Below, piece after piece: positions 25,101 through 37,100 of a DNA stretch of 64,000 nt. Positions within the stretch are counted from its first letter, which is position 1, and each line of letters begins with the position of its first letter. Source of the stretch: Podocnemis expansa (lineage: Eukaryota; Chordata; Testudines; Podocnemididae); NCBI GenBank assembly GCA_007922195.1, contig ML681996.1, positions 16,234,313-16,298,312 of the forward strand, given 5' to 3'. The notes beneath the pieces were generated by a model. That model was not told the DNA's origin. It made no database searches and was given only the letters and a program-made list of their open reading frames with translations. Position numbers and translations under genes: made by a program.

Positions 25101-28100
25101 CTTTGTAAAATGTGAACTGCTGATGCTCAGCACTATCTGATTTTACATTTCACTATGTCAATTTATTGTCAACTTTTTTGTTTTAAAAACCAGCTGAAAA
25201 GTTCTGAAAATTTGTGTGTCCCAGGAATTAATTTGGGTTTAAGTTTGGAGTTGTTTTTAAGCAGGGAAATCTAAAATAATTGATCCCTTCCTTCTCCCCA
25301 TTACCAAAACTCTTCTTACATTTGATTTTAGTAAGGCAGGAAATAATCTGATATAATGTTAAAATATCAGGTGTGTTCTTACTTCAGTTTCATTGAAGTC
25401 CTTCTGATATCATTCCTAAGACCTTGACAGCCATATGTGATAATGGGGTTGTCAAAATTAATAATTTTCTGAATTAAGATTAGTCTCTATGGACATACAG
25501 CAACTGAGTCATGTGGAACTTCTGTGTGTCAGCAAGTGCTGTGAAAAATTTTTGTTGGGTTGAACACTTTTAATGTTTTGTGGTCATGCCTCTGCTTTAA
25601 AGCACTCTTTGTATCACATGCTCATTTATTCAAGCACTTTTCTGAGGGCAGGTTTTATACATGCATGGAGAAGATAGCCTGCATCATCTCTAAAGATGGT
25701 GTAGTTGCTGCTGCTCTCCATATGGTGTACTGTCTGCCTGCCCTAAAGCACAGTGGCTCCAGGAACTTCCTCTAGGGTTCTGTGCATCTCTCCTCCCTAC
25801 TAGATATTCCAAATGGGATGTTCAGAAGCACTCAGTGCTCACCTAGCTACTTTTCACAATCTTATTTCCATGGGATGTGGTGAAGGCCAGAATATTATGG
25901 GTTCAAAAATGAATTAAATAAATCCATGGAAGGTAGGTCCATCTATTAATGTCTATTGCCAAAGCTGTCAGGAATGCAGCCCCATGTTCTGGGTGTCCCT
26001 AGCTTCTGACTGCCTGAGGTTAGGAGTGGATGAGAGGGGATGGATCACTCAATGGTTGCCTGTTCTATTCATTTCCTCTGAAGCATCTGGCATTGGAAGG
26101 CAGAATACTATACTAGCTGGATTGTTGGTCTGCTATTGTGTAAATTTCAAAAGGGATAGCTGTGTTAGTCTAGTCCAGTAAAAAAAAAAAAAAAAAAAAA
26201 AAAAAGAGTTGTGTGGCACTTTAAGACTAACAGATTTATTTGATATTGTGTAGCCATTCTTGTATTTTATTGAAATTAGTGAGCATTACCACCAACTTTA
26301 TTGGGAAGAGAGGTAGGCCAATACCAAATGCTTTTGAAAAGCCCAGCTGTGTCTCCTTTGGTATTATGAATGTGACTTGCAACTGGCTTCCACTGACACA
26401 GTGAATAAAGTACACTGCAGTCTAGTCTTTTAAAATTGTGGCACAGCTATGCTTGGAGCCTAGATACAAGGGTGTCATGTGAGTCTCGGCTCCATAGACA
26501 CACATAAACTGGCCCTTCTGTAACTAGCATGCTACAAATAGAGGTGAAGCAATAATAGTATAGGCAGCAGCGAACAGCAGCATGGATAACTGCCCTTCCT
26601 ATGTACCCATGGGATCTGGGCAGGATTGTACTCAGGCAACTTGCCTGTGTGGTCACTCACCACTGCCTGTGTTATCACAGCTATACTACTATTTGCAGTG
26701 TGCTATCTCTTTGAAAACTAGCATCAGTATGTTTGCATGAGCTGGAAATCACACCCCAAGATGCAAGTCGAGATATAGTCTGAATGAGAAACTTGTTTCA
26801 ATTAAGGCTGTAAGTCAAAATAGTGCTCTGTGGAAATTAAGTTCCTGTTCTGTCAAGAGGCGTGCATATAGGTGACAGAACGAGGGAGTAAACAATGCAA
26901 GCACTTAAAATGAAACCAAATGAAAGGGAGGCAAGACCTGTAGAGTTTCCTCTATGTTCTGTTATAGAAAACTATATGGAAAAGCTAATTTGCCCAGATT
27001 TCTTTTGCAACATAAGGAAGGTCTCATGTCTGAAAGGTCACTTAAGAGGAGCTTGTTTTCCATTTTAGTTAGCGGTTCATTATCTACTCTTTGTTTTCTT
27101 TCCTCCAAACACTATGCTAGCTATTTTTGTTTGCTGTTGTAATTTGCAGTACATTTCCTCTATGCAGTTGTTTACATAAGCCCAGTAGAAATCAAATGTC
27201 AACTTTTTTTTTTTTTGCAGACCTTTTCTGTAAAGTCTAAAAAGCAAACTTAACCAGGAAATAAGATTTTTAGAGTCTGTGCCACTGTAATTAAGAAGCT
27301 TTCTTCAAAGTAGCTTTATAATGTTTTTTCCTCACAAATGCCTCCATTAGTTTTCTGTTCTCGACGCTAAGCTAACTTTTAAAGTCACAATTTCTACATC
27401 ATGTCAGTGTAAAATTGAGTGATGCTCTGTATTTACTTTTCAGTCTCTGTAAACTACTCAAAATATTTTTTCATGGCTTCCTTTACTACTCAATTCTTCT
27501 TGTCAGTATCCTCTTATGTACATTATGCATCTTGATTCTGTTCTTCCTCTTTGCCCTCTTCAAGTGTTCAGCAATATATATGCATGCAAGTGTGTGTTCT
27601 ATAGCATGATTGTGTGTATCTCAGAATTGTGATCCAAATTATTGAACTTAACATTAGAATCATAGAATCATAGGGTTGGAAGGGACCCCACGAGGTCNNN
27701 NNNNNNNNNNNNNNNNNNNNNNNNNNNNNNNNNNNNNNNNNNNNNNNNNNNNNNNNNNNNNNNNNNNNNNNNNNNNNNNNNNNNNNNNNNNNNNNNNNNN
27801 NNNNNNNNNNNNNNNNNNNNNNNNNNNNNNNNNNNNNNNNNNNNNNNNNNNNNNNNNNNNNNNNNNNNNNNNNNNNNNNNNNNNNNNNNNNNNNNNNNNN
27901 NNNNNNNNNNNNNNNNNNNNNNNNNNNNNNNNNNNNNNNNNNNNNNNNNNNNNNNNNNNNNNNNNNNNNNNNNNNNNNNNNNNNNNNNNNNNNNNNNNNN
28001 NNNNNNNNNNNNNNNNNNNNNNNNNNNNNNNNNNNNNNNNNNNNNNNNNNNNNNNNNNNNNNNNNNNNNNNNNNNNNNNNNNNNNNNNNNNNNNNNNGAT

Positions 28101-31100
28101 CTGCTGGTAACACTTCTTTAATTTAATTCTTTAACACAACATTAATTGGATGCTAGTCTTGATCTTAGGTCACGTATGTACATCTAATGAAAGGTCCAGT
28201 TTTCTTCAAATTAACTAGTAATCTCTCCTTGTCCCCACATGTTTCATTCTCTTTCATATAGTATCTTCCTTGAAATTGGGGATCAGCAATGCAGGCTCAG
28301 TGAGCCACCTATGGCTCCCTGAGCATCCCCTTCTGGCTTCCTTGAAATCTCCTACGGGGAGGCAGGTGTGCTCTGGGGACTCCTGGCTGGCCCCCAACAT
28401 CATGGCCAAATCAGGGGCACCAGGGTCGCCCGCACCCACCCTCCAAAAGTGCATGAGCCTGAAGCAGCCCAGTGGCCATGCCATGGCCCCTAGCGCTGGT
28501 GAGGGCTGTGGCAATGCGCCTTTCCTCCATTCCTCCCTTCATTGGCAGGGCAGAGCAGTGCTGCCCCACGTACCCCAGCTGGCTGTGCCTCCCCAGAGCG
28601 GCCAGGGGAGAGCTGGAGCTTGCAGAGAAGGGGCCCTGGAATGACCCGCTCTGTAGAGTTCAGGCTGCTTCCCCCCAACCACTCCAGGTGTGAACAGAGG
28701 CCGCCTTGCCCCCCGGCCCTGGATTGGGCCTGTTCATCCCAGGTGTGGCTGGGTCGAAGTGGCCTGAACTCCACAGAATGGGCCATTCCAGGGCCCCACA
28801 TCTGCAAGCTGCAGCTCTCCACCAGCTGCACTTGGGAGGGGCAGCTGGCTGGGGGTAGGTGTGGGGCAGCACTGCTCCACCCTGCCAGCGGAGTGAGGGA
28901 TGGAGGGAGCATGCACCACTCACCCCCCCCCGCCGCCAGCACTAGGGGCTGCGGCATAGCTGCTGGGCCGGCTCAGGCTCATGTGCTTGTGGTGGGAGGG
29001 TGGGGGGAAATGGCTCTTCTGCTGTTTTGGGTTGCAGACCCCTGCTTGGAATCCTGCTACTGTATTCACAATCACAGAATTTCATTTGCTCTAATGAGAT
29101 GAATTATGTCATTTTAAATTGGCATATGGCCTGTCTTAAGAGTGTAGGTTCTTCATATAATCTCAAGTCACTTTATATTTTCTCTTTGACGCAATGAAAT
29201 ATGATCTCCACTGTTTAGTTGGTTTTATTTTTATAAATGACTCCTGTGGGAAATTCTTGATCTGATTTTTTTTTTAAAAGACATTATGAAATGTTTATAT
29301 ATTCTACTTGGCCATCTTTAAATTCTGATGTCACCCAACCCCCTAATCATCAAGTCTTTGGCAATTCAGTTTTTTGCTAAGCATCTTATGGTTATTATTT
29401 ATATTTTGGGGTATATGAGCTGATGTGTAGCCAATATAAATTCAATTTGTTCAATCTTTTATACTATTTCTATGTATTAGCACGATATTTATCAGACAAT
29501 TCATACATTAAACTTAGAGACCTGTTTTCAGCTCTTTGGCTAACACCTGATGTCTAGATGGAATTGAAAAAATAGCTTTGTAGCCTTTAGTCAGTTGCCT
29601 TATAGCTGTCGATAGAGACTATTACTGGACAGGGAGTGGGCAATGGGTGTAGTCCTTGTCTATTTTTCATTGAAAGCAGATGGTTTTATTACACTTAATG
29701 TGCATTACCAGAAATGCTATGAGCGACCATAGCTTCTTCTAAAGTTCTTATCTTAAAACTTCTCTTTTCTGAATATGTCTGTGAATTCCACAAAATGATT
29801 ACATGTTATGTGTAGCATTATTTTTGGAGAGAGAGAGTGTGTATGTGTGTTACATTTATCTGTTGTTATTTTCACAGGCTTTTTGTTAACATGACTGCTT
29901 TCTAAAATCATCCATATTTCTAAAATATGTCTGCATATAGGACTACACAGGAAAATGGACTTTTACTGAACACCATTCTTTACCTTTCTCAGGAATTTGC
30001 TATATTTACTATATTTTCCTTTGCAAACTACACAGTGACCTCAGTTAATGTAAGGATGATGATCTCTTATTTTTATTGGTGTCCAGTGTAGGTAGAAATT
30101 TTTATGATAGCATTCTTTCACAAAATAATTAACAAAGCAAAAAAGTGTGTGTGTGGTGGTAAGAGTTGAAATCTAAATGATGTTTTAAACTGTTTTAGTC
30201 AATGATCAATGAATTTATAATTTTAGTTTTGTATTAAAATTTGTCCCACATTCCCCCCCCCGAAGCAATTTGTTTTCTTACATAAAGGGCTATGTGTTCT
30301 CCTTCATTCTGTGGGGTGAAGGAAATGAATGATGGGCTTCTGTAAGGAAAAAAGAATTGTATCCAGTGGTTACAATACCATGTATACATCATCTTCTGCA
30401 AAACCCATACAGGTTCTTCCTCAGCAGCAGTACCAAACTGGAACTGTTCAATGATTTGTAGTGTTGACAGCAAAGGTTGTGCAAAACTGGGAAGCAGATG
30501 CTCTAAGCAGCCTAATACCCTAAGAAAGCAACTTAGAAGTTGCAGATATTACTATTGGTTGGACCATCATTAACTTCCCAGTGCAGAATTAAGACAGTGA
30601 AGTTTAATTTCAGCTCCATTGACTTTGCCGGATAAACACCCTTAGGAACATCAGTTGTTTTGCAGGTGCAGCAGAATGGTTTTATGTGTTTTGGCAGTGA
30701 TTGAACAAAGGTAATTTAAGTTCAGGTTCTGACTGTGAATTTTGACTAAGGCAGAGTGATTTCCAAGTTTGGACAACTAAACACAGATATCGTCTGACCC
30801 TAGCTCTGCAGATGGACATCTAAAGTGTGGGTTACTTGCATGGTGTTCATCCATGACTGGTCTAGCTATAGTTCCTAAACCTGTACTTCAGAATTTACAT
30901 GCATTTTGATAAATACGATCATGGTAGCTTTAATGAAGGTCAGATTGGTTCCTCAAAAAAGGCAGGTCTATGCTGATGAGGGCAAGTTCGCCACTATCAG
31001 TTCATTCTTTCTGGTTCAATTGATCTGTCATTGAAGACCCACTCAGTTGATCTGGAAGACGATTCAGGAAGGTACACCCGTTCAAGAAGAGCAGCACTGA

Positions 31101-34100
31101 GTCGAAGGCAGTGGAGATGCCATAGTATGTATGCATTACAAAGTCAAAAGGAGATACTCAAGTTATTTTATGTAGCTTGTGTATCTGCCTTTGCTTGCTG
31201 CCAAATTCTGCGGCCTGTATAGACCTGGCCTCAGTTGCCAGCCTTACGGTAGAGTCTTCTCATACAACTGATCACGTGGAGCAAAAAAGGTTCTCCTAAG
31301 CCAGTGTCTGGGTCTTTCAGCAACTTGGAAAATGAAAGATTTGTGGATTAGTTAGGCTCCATTATTACTATGAAATAATTATTTCATTATTCCCATTTAT
31401 GAAAAAGCTATTTAAATATGAATGCATTTTTAATTTTTGTAAACTGTTTTGTTTTAGGTTTCCCAAGCTGGAGATTTGTTAATTGACGTTTATGTGGAAA
31501 GAAAAGAGCCAGACTCTAGTATTATAATCAGGGTTAGTATGTGAAAGCAATATAACTTGTTGAAAAGTTTGTTTTATATGTGGTTTATATGTGTAGCATG
31601 CCTGGTGTTACATTTGTATATGTATAATCATACAACCATAGTCTCAGTTCATGTCTTTTCCTATCTTTATTTAATATTTTTGCATATTCAATCTGTGGTT
31701 TAATTAAAGTTTGTAAATAGTATTTCTCATGTATTATTAAGCAGAAGTCTATGGAATAATTTTAAAGCAGAGATCTCCACCTATAGTTGTATAGCAGGAT
31801 ACAGAGGTATCAAAACTCTCAGTGCCACCATTCTACTCCTGCAGTACACTGAAACACTAATGGTTGCCTTGTGACTTCTGCAGTTTATTTAGCAGCACAA
31901 GGTCATTTAGAAGGCCTTCCTCCTGATGTCTTTTTCTGCCAGAGGCTGTCTGCCTTGCCTGGGTGCTGAGAAGCCTGAACTCAACACTCACTATAATTGA
32001 GATTTCCAGCCTCGGGACTAATAGCACTCCTGAAAAGTACTGGGCTCTAACCAGTAGTGCTCTAATGTTCCGATAGAAAGGCAAACATTCAATTTTCCCA
32101 TAATGAAGGTTGGATATGATTAGAAAAAGCAATTTTAGCAAGGTGCCCATTAACTTGGTTAGGGTTGTCTAATTCCGTTTCATTATAATGTTATGCTGCA
32201 TGGAACATATCAACCAAAAAACCCTGGCTTTTTATTCTTTTTTTGAAAAAGACCTAAAAAAATGTATTACTGTGCAGGGCAGGGGGGAATTGTACTAAAA
32301 ATATATAGTGTTTCTGTAGTAATCGTTACCTTTCACATCACAGCATATGCTGAGTATGAAGTCACTGTAGTACTTTAATTTCTGATGGGATAAGGGGGAG
32401 GGTTTGAAGTTACAGTTTTTAGCTGGATAGCTTCCCATATGCTGTAACAAAGTTGATGGAAAATGTACTGAGTAGCAATTTAAGAAATAATTATTGAAAT
32501 CACAAATAAGACATTTCTGTAACTGTGTTTAAAAAGAAAAAATTGGACAGGTCTTCCATCATAGTAGTGTACAGTGTCTGCAGAAGTCAGAAGCCCAAAG
32601 CACTTCAGAAATGATTTATTAAATTCTAAACTGCTGTATTGCAGGTATCACCTTTGATGGAGGCAGAAGAATTAACTAATGATGTATTAGGATTAAGAAA
32701 CATCATTCCCAACAAGGATGAGGTCTGGGCTGCTTTTGAAGTGATTGAAAATGGAGAGCTAGGTTAGTGACATTTATTTTTTCAAAAATATATACATTAT
32801 TAATGGTTTGGTTTGGAAAGCTCAGCAAATCGAAACTCCAAAGTTCTTTGAGTAATGGTCCCCATGTGTTCCACATGAGTATGCATGCACGCTGTGCACC
32901 TGAGTGGTCTGAAAGTTTTTCCTAGCAGGGTCTGCTGACCTGTATGTGCATTTCCTCATGCTTGCAGTCAATGATATAAGGGTCATGCAGGTTGATGCTT
33001 CTCCGATTCTCTCTCACTGTCACATGGCCTTGGTCAGAATCCCTGTTTCTTCCTGCTCTTAGTTTTTGCTAAGAGATTGATGTCTGTCTGTTTTGGGGAG
33101 AGTTGTATATGTTGACAGAAGTTGTAGAGATAGCTAGTGATAGTTTTGTCTTGGTCTGGGGTCCTTTTTCCCCTCCTACCCCCTGGGCTTTACCTCACTG
33201 TCTAGGGTTCAAAAATTGTGTCGCCTGCTCATGCTCATTCTCCGTGGGCAAGAGGCACTTCAGGTTTCTTTATTGCCCCACAAAGGCTTGCATGGTGGTT
33301 CAGTGCTTTATTTGTAAATACTTCCCACCCTGCAAACAGCAAGCTTGGGAGCTCTGATTCCATAGATTCCTCATAGAGGAAGCCAACAGAATATATATTC
33401 ACTCAGATACATGACAGTCAGATCCCCTGGTGCAGCAATGTCACTGAGAGTGCAGTGAAGAAGTGTAGATCTGAGAGCAAAAAGCACTCTCCTGAGCATA
33501 GGAACAGGCATTCACAGCAGGCTGCTACTAAGTGAATCATACCCTCTGCAAATCAAGCCAGTTTGGGAGAGATGTCATATGCCAACATAACCACACAAAC
33601 TTCTGAATTTCCCCAGCTGGAGGGTAAAATTCAGTGCTATTGAGATTTGAAAAATACCAACAGTCACCCTGGTACCCCTGCATCTGGTGTGCTCCCCCAT
33701 GCATGTACCATCCATCTGTCTGTTGCTTATACACCATTCAAACAAGCCAGCCCTGCATACACCTCCTGGACCCTCCGGCATTTCCATGGGCACTTTGAGG
33801 ACTCCCAGCAACCTCTAGTCCCTCCTTTCCGCAAAGAAGCTGATATTTCCCTACCCACCCTTTCTGATTCTCTCTCAACCCCTGCTTTCCTGCCAGGTTC
33901 CCACTCTGGTATATCAATCACTCTTGTCCCTGCCAGTAGGCCCTACCAGCACCACACTGTGGTCTTCTCATTCCACCAGTTACTCTGCTGTCAGAACTGT
34001 CTTGAAAATATTTTTTGAAGCCAGAGCATTTGGTCTTTCCAGTGACACACGACAGCTTGGACTTGTATCCCTAGCCACCTTAATCCACTATTGTATGGTG

Positions 34101-37100
34101 TGGTAGCAAGAGTCTGGTACCAGTATGTATGGGCTCTGTTGTACCCACAGAACCACGCTTTCTGACTGTACTGAGCCCCCAGTACACCTGCTGCTAATAC
34201 TGCTCACTTTCCCAAGCATCTTACCACTCTGCCCAGGCTCTTCTGCTGGCATCATCAGTCTCAGGAAGAGACTGCCATTGAACCAGTACTGCCGGCTCTT
34301 CTGGTCCTTACAGATGCTTCCTCCTTAGTGGATGATGTGCTCATACCTCCCTTCTTGTGATCTTCCAGTGGAGACCAGCAATAACAGGACCTGCTCCAGT
34401 GGGTAGGAGAGGATCTGGGCATGCTAGTGGAAGAGGTTCAGGATTAGCAACCTGTGTCGTTAGCAGGGTTCTGAGACAAATTGCCACTCAACCAACAGTA
34501 TCAGTTCAGTTGGTGGTGGATGAGGGGCACCTTGTCACCAAACTGTGCCTTCAGATTGCTGTTGATGTGGCTGCCATGCTTTCTTGCTCTCTCATACGAG
34601 AATCGTCATGTGCTGGGACACATGGCTTCCATTGTTTAGCTTTCTCAGGAAGATCCAAAATGTGATTGAGAAACTCTTCTTTGACAGGCCAAGCTATCTT
34701 ACAATGAAATATTTATTTTTTGAGGGAATCCAGTGTCATGTTACAGTCCATAGGTCTGTATATAATAACCCCAGGATGCAGACAATAGACAGAAGTTCCA
34801 TACCCACTTACGCACAACCTACCTAACCTACTGTCAATGTCAGCAGGAAGTCCCATGATGCCAACACTGCTTGCAAGTGATCACACTTACTTTCTCCTCC
34901 ATGACCAGCTCTTCCACCCTCTCCTACTAGCAACTGAAGCCCTGGTTTTGATGCAGCAATTGAGACCTGCATACCTCTCCTGTAGCCCCCCATGTCATCT
35001 CTGGGGACCACTGTTCCCTATTTGCCCACAGTTGGGGCAAGAACACCATGGATCACTGGGTACTGGAGATCATCTACCATGGATTCTTCATGGAATTTCT
35101 TTTATTTACACTTCCACCATCCCCCTTGCTCTTAGGACACCCTCAGGGGACCCTTCATCAATATATTCTACATCAAGAAGCAGATACTTTTCTTGCAAAG
35201 GGATTGCACATCCCTAAATTGGATGAGGCTTCTACTCTCCATGCTTCATCATCCTGACAAAGGGTAGAGGGTGCTTGCCCACCACCCAGGGTCTAGTTTA
35301 CATCTCTTAGCATGAAAACTTGCTTCCATGTCTGCATTCACAGTGGCGATGGAAAATCTCTGTGTTCCTGTGCAGGACCCAACACTACCAATTCTGGGCT
35401 TTCCCTTTTGGCAGAACAAAGGTTTCTGCCATTGTCACAGTGTAAATATGCCATCTCAGCTATTTGGTATGCTCCTTTGTGGACAACTGACTCCTTGCTG
35501 TGTTATCCCAACATGAGCTTATCTCCACTGTACTCACCCTTCACATGCTCCTGAAGTCTCTGAATATTTGCATCAGTGAGGTAAAGATGATTGACTTCAT
35601 TGGGAGGGCAACTCCACACCATTGCAGCATGGCCCTTCCTTCCAGAGAATTGCTTTGCAGTGCTTATGACCATAATTGCAGACCTACATCAGAAGTCACA
35701 GATCACAGTCTGCCGTTCTTTTTCTGTCTTTAGACATGACAGCTTAGCTCCATAAGACCATACGTACGTCTGAGCATGCGTTGCCTCCAAATGTGGCTCC
35801 TCTCATCTATAGATGCACCAAGGACCATTTGGAGGCCAGAGTCATTTTTCCCCTGTACAGTTCTGGCCTTGCTCACATAGTGGATTGATCCTTGCAGGGT
35901 CGTGGTTGGTACTCCTTCACTTCTCTGATGCCACAAGTCACCATCACAAGAGATACTTCTCTTATAGGTTGGGGAGCCCATCTGGACCACGATGGAGCCC
36001 AGGAACATCACAATGCAGGATGCATATAAACATGCTGAAACCGTGAGCCATCCATTTCATGTTCCAATTGTTTCTTCTTTTCATCTGATCCAGCTACATT
36101 TAATTCCTCTCTGACAACATCACAACAAGGGCACCAAACGTCATGTGCTGTGCACTGAGGCCATCTGCTTTTGGAACTGGTACGTCAAATGTCATCTGAC
36201 ACTCCAAACTATGTATCTCCAAGGCACACAAAATTCTCTCGCTGGTGCACTCAGCAGGACTCTACCTGAACCACCAGTGGAAGTGATAGAACATTCCATT
36301 CCATTACCACTTCCACAAATGGGATGCTTCACAATAGGGTGTATTTATTATTCCAAAGAAACAAAAGCTCCCCCTCTATTTTTCCAGGTGAGCCATAGGC
36401 TTTGACTCATAGGATGATGCTCAGCTATGTTCTCCACTCCCCTCCCCCATTCCTCTTCTCCCATAAGAGTTGTGCAAGGTCAACTGTGTGATGGGATTGG
36501 ACAACCGTAATACTTGTAGAACTACTGTAGGCATATCAGTTCTGCTTCACACAGCTCCTCAAACTCTCAGCTGTGCCTCTCAGCACTCCTAGCTGTCCTA
36601 AGACAGGACTGGAACCAGGTGCAGCCCACCACCATTTGGATGGACCTTGAGAGTAGACAGAGGATGCTCCCTTCTGTTGCAACACATCCTTAACCAAAGG
36701 AGGGGGCCATCCATTACGGGGACTGCTGCTTAGGCAAGTGGCAGTGATTTATGTCATGGGCTCACTGCCATCGTCACCCACTGAGTGTGATATCTCTACC
36801 TATCATTCTCAACTTCCTTTTTGATCTTAAAATGTTGGGGCTTGCACAGAACTCTCTGAAAGTCCAGCTCATAATACTCAGTGACTTCAGCCTCTCCCGT
36901 CCATGGATGTCACATCTATGTTTACACACCCAACCACCATCTGTTTCATGGAAGGGTTACTCTATAAATTCCTGCCAGTTCTCAAGCCTCTGTCTCAATG
37001 GGACCTTACCTTATTCTTTCTGCTCTTACAGAGACAGCCTTGTAGCAGCTAACAGCATGAGCCTTCTCTAGCCTATTAATGAAGGTAATATTTGTAGTAG

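Noticed and set aside
28270..29102. Frames of 120-186 codons on both strands
   Set aside because: The region is a foldback hAT; similar peptides on both strands come from the inverted halves.
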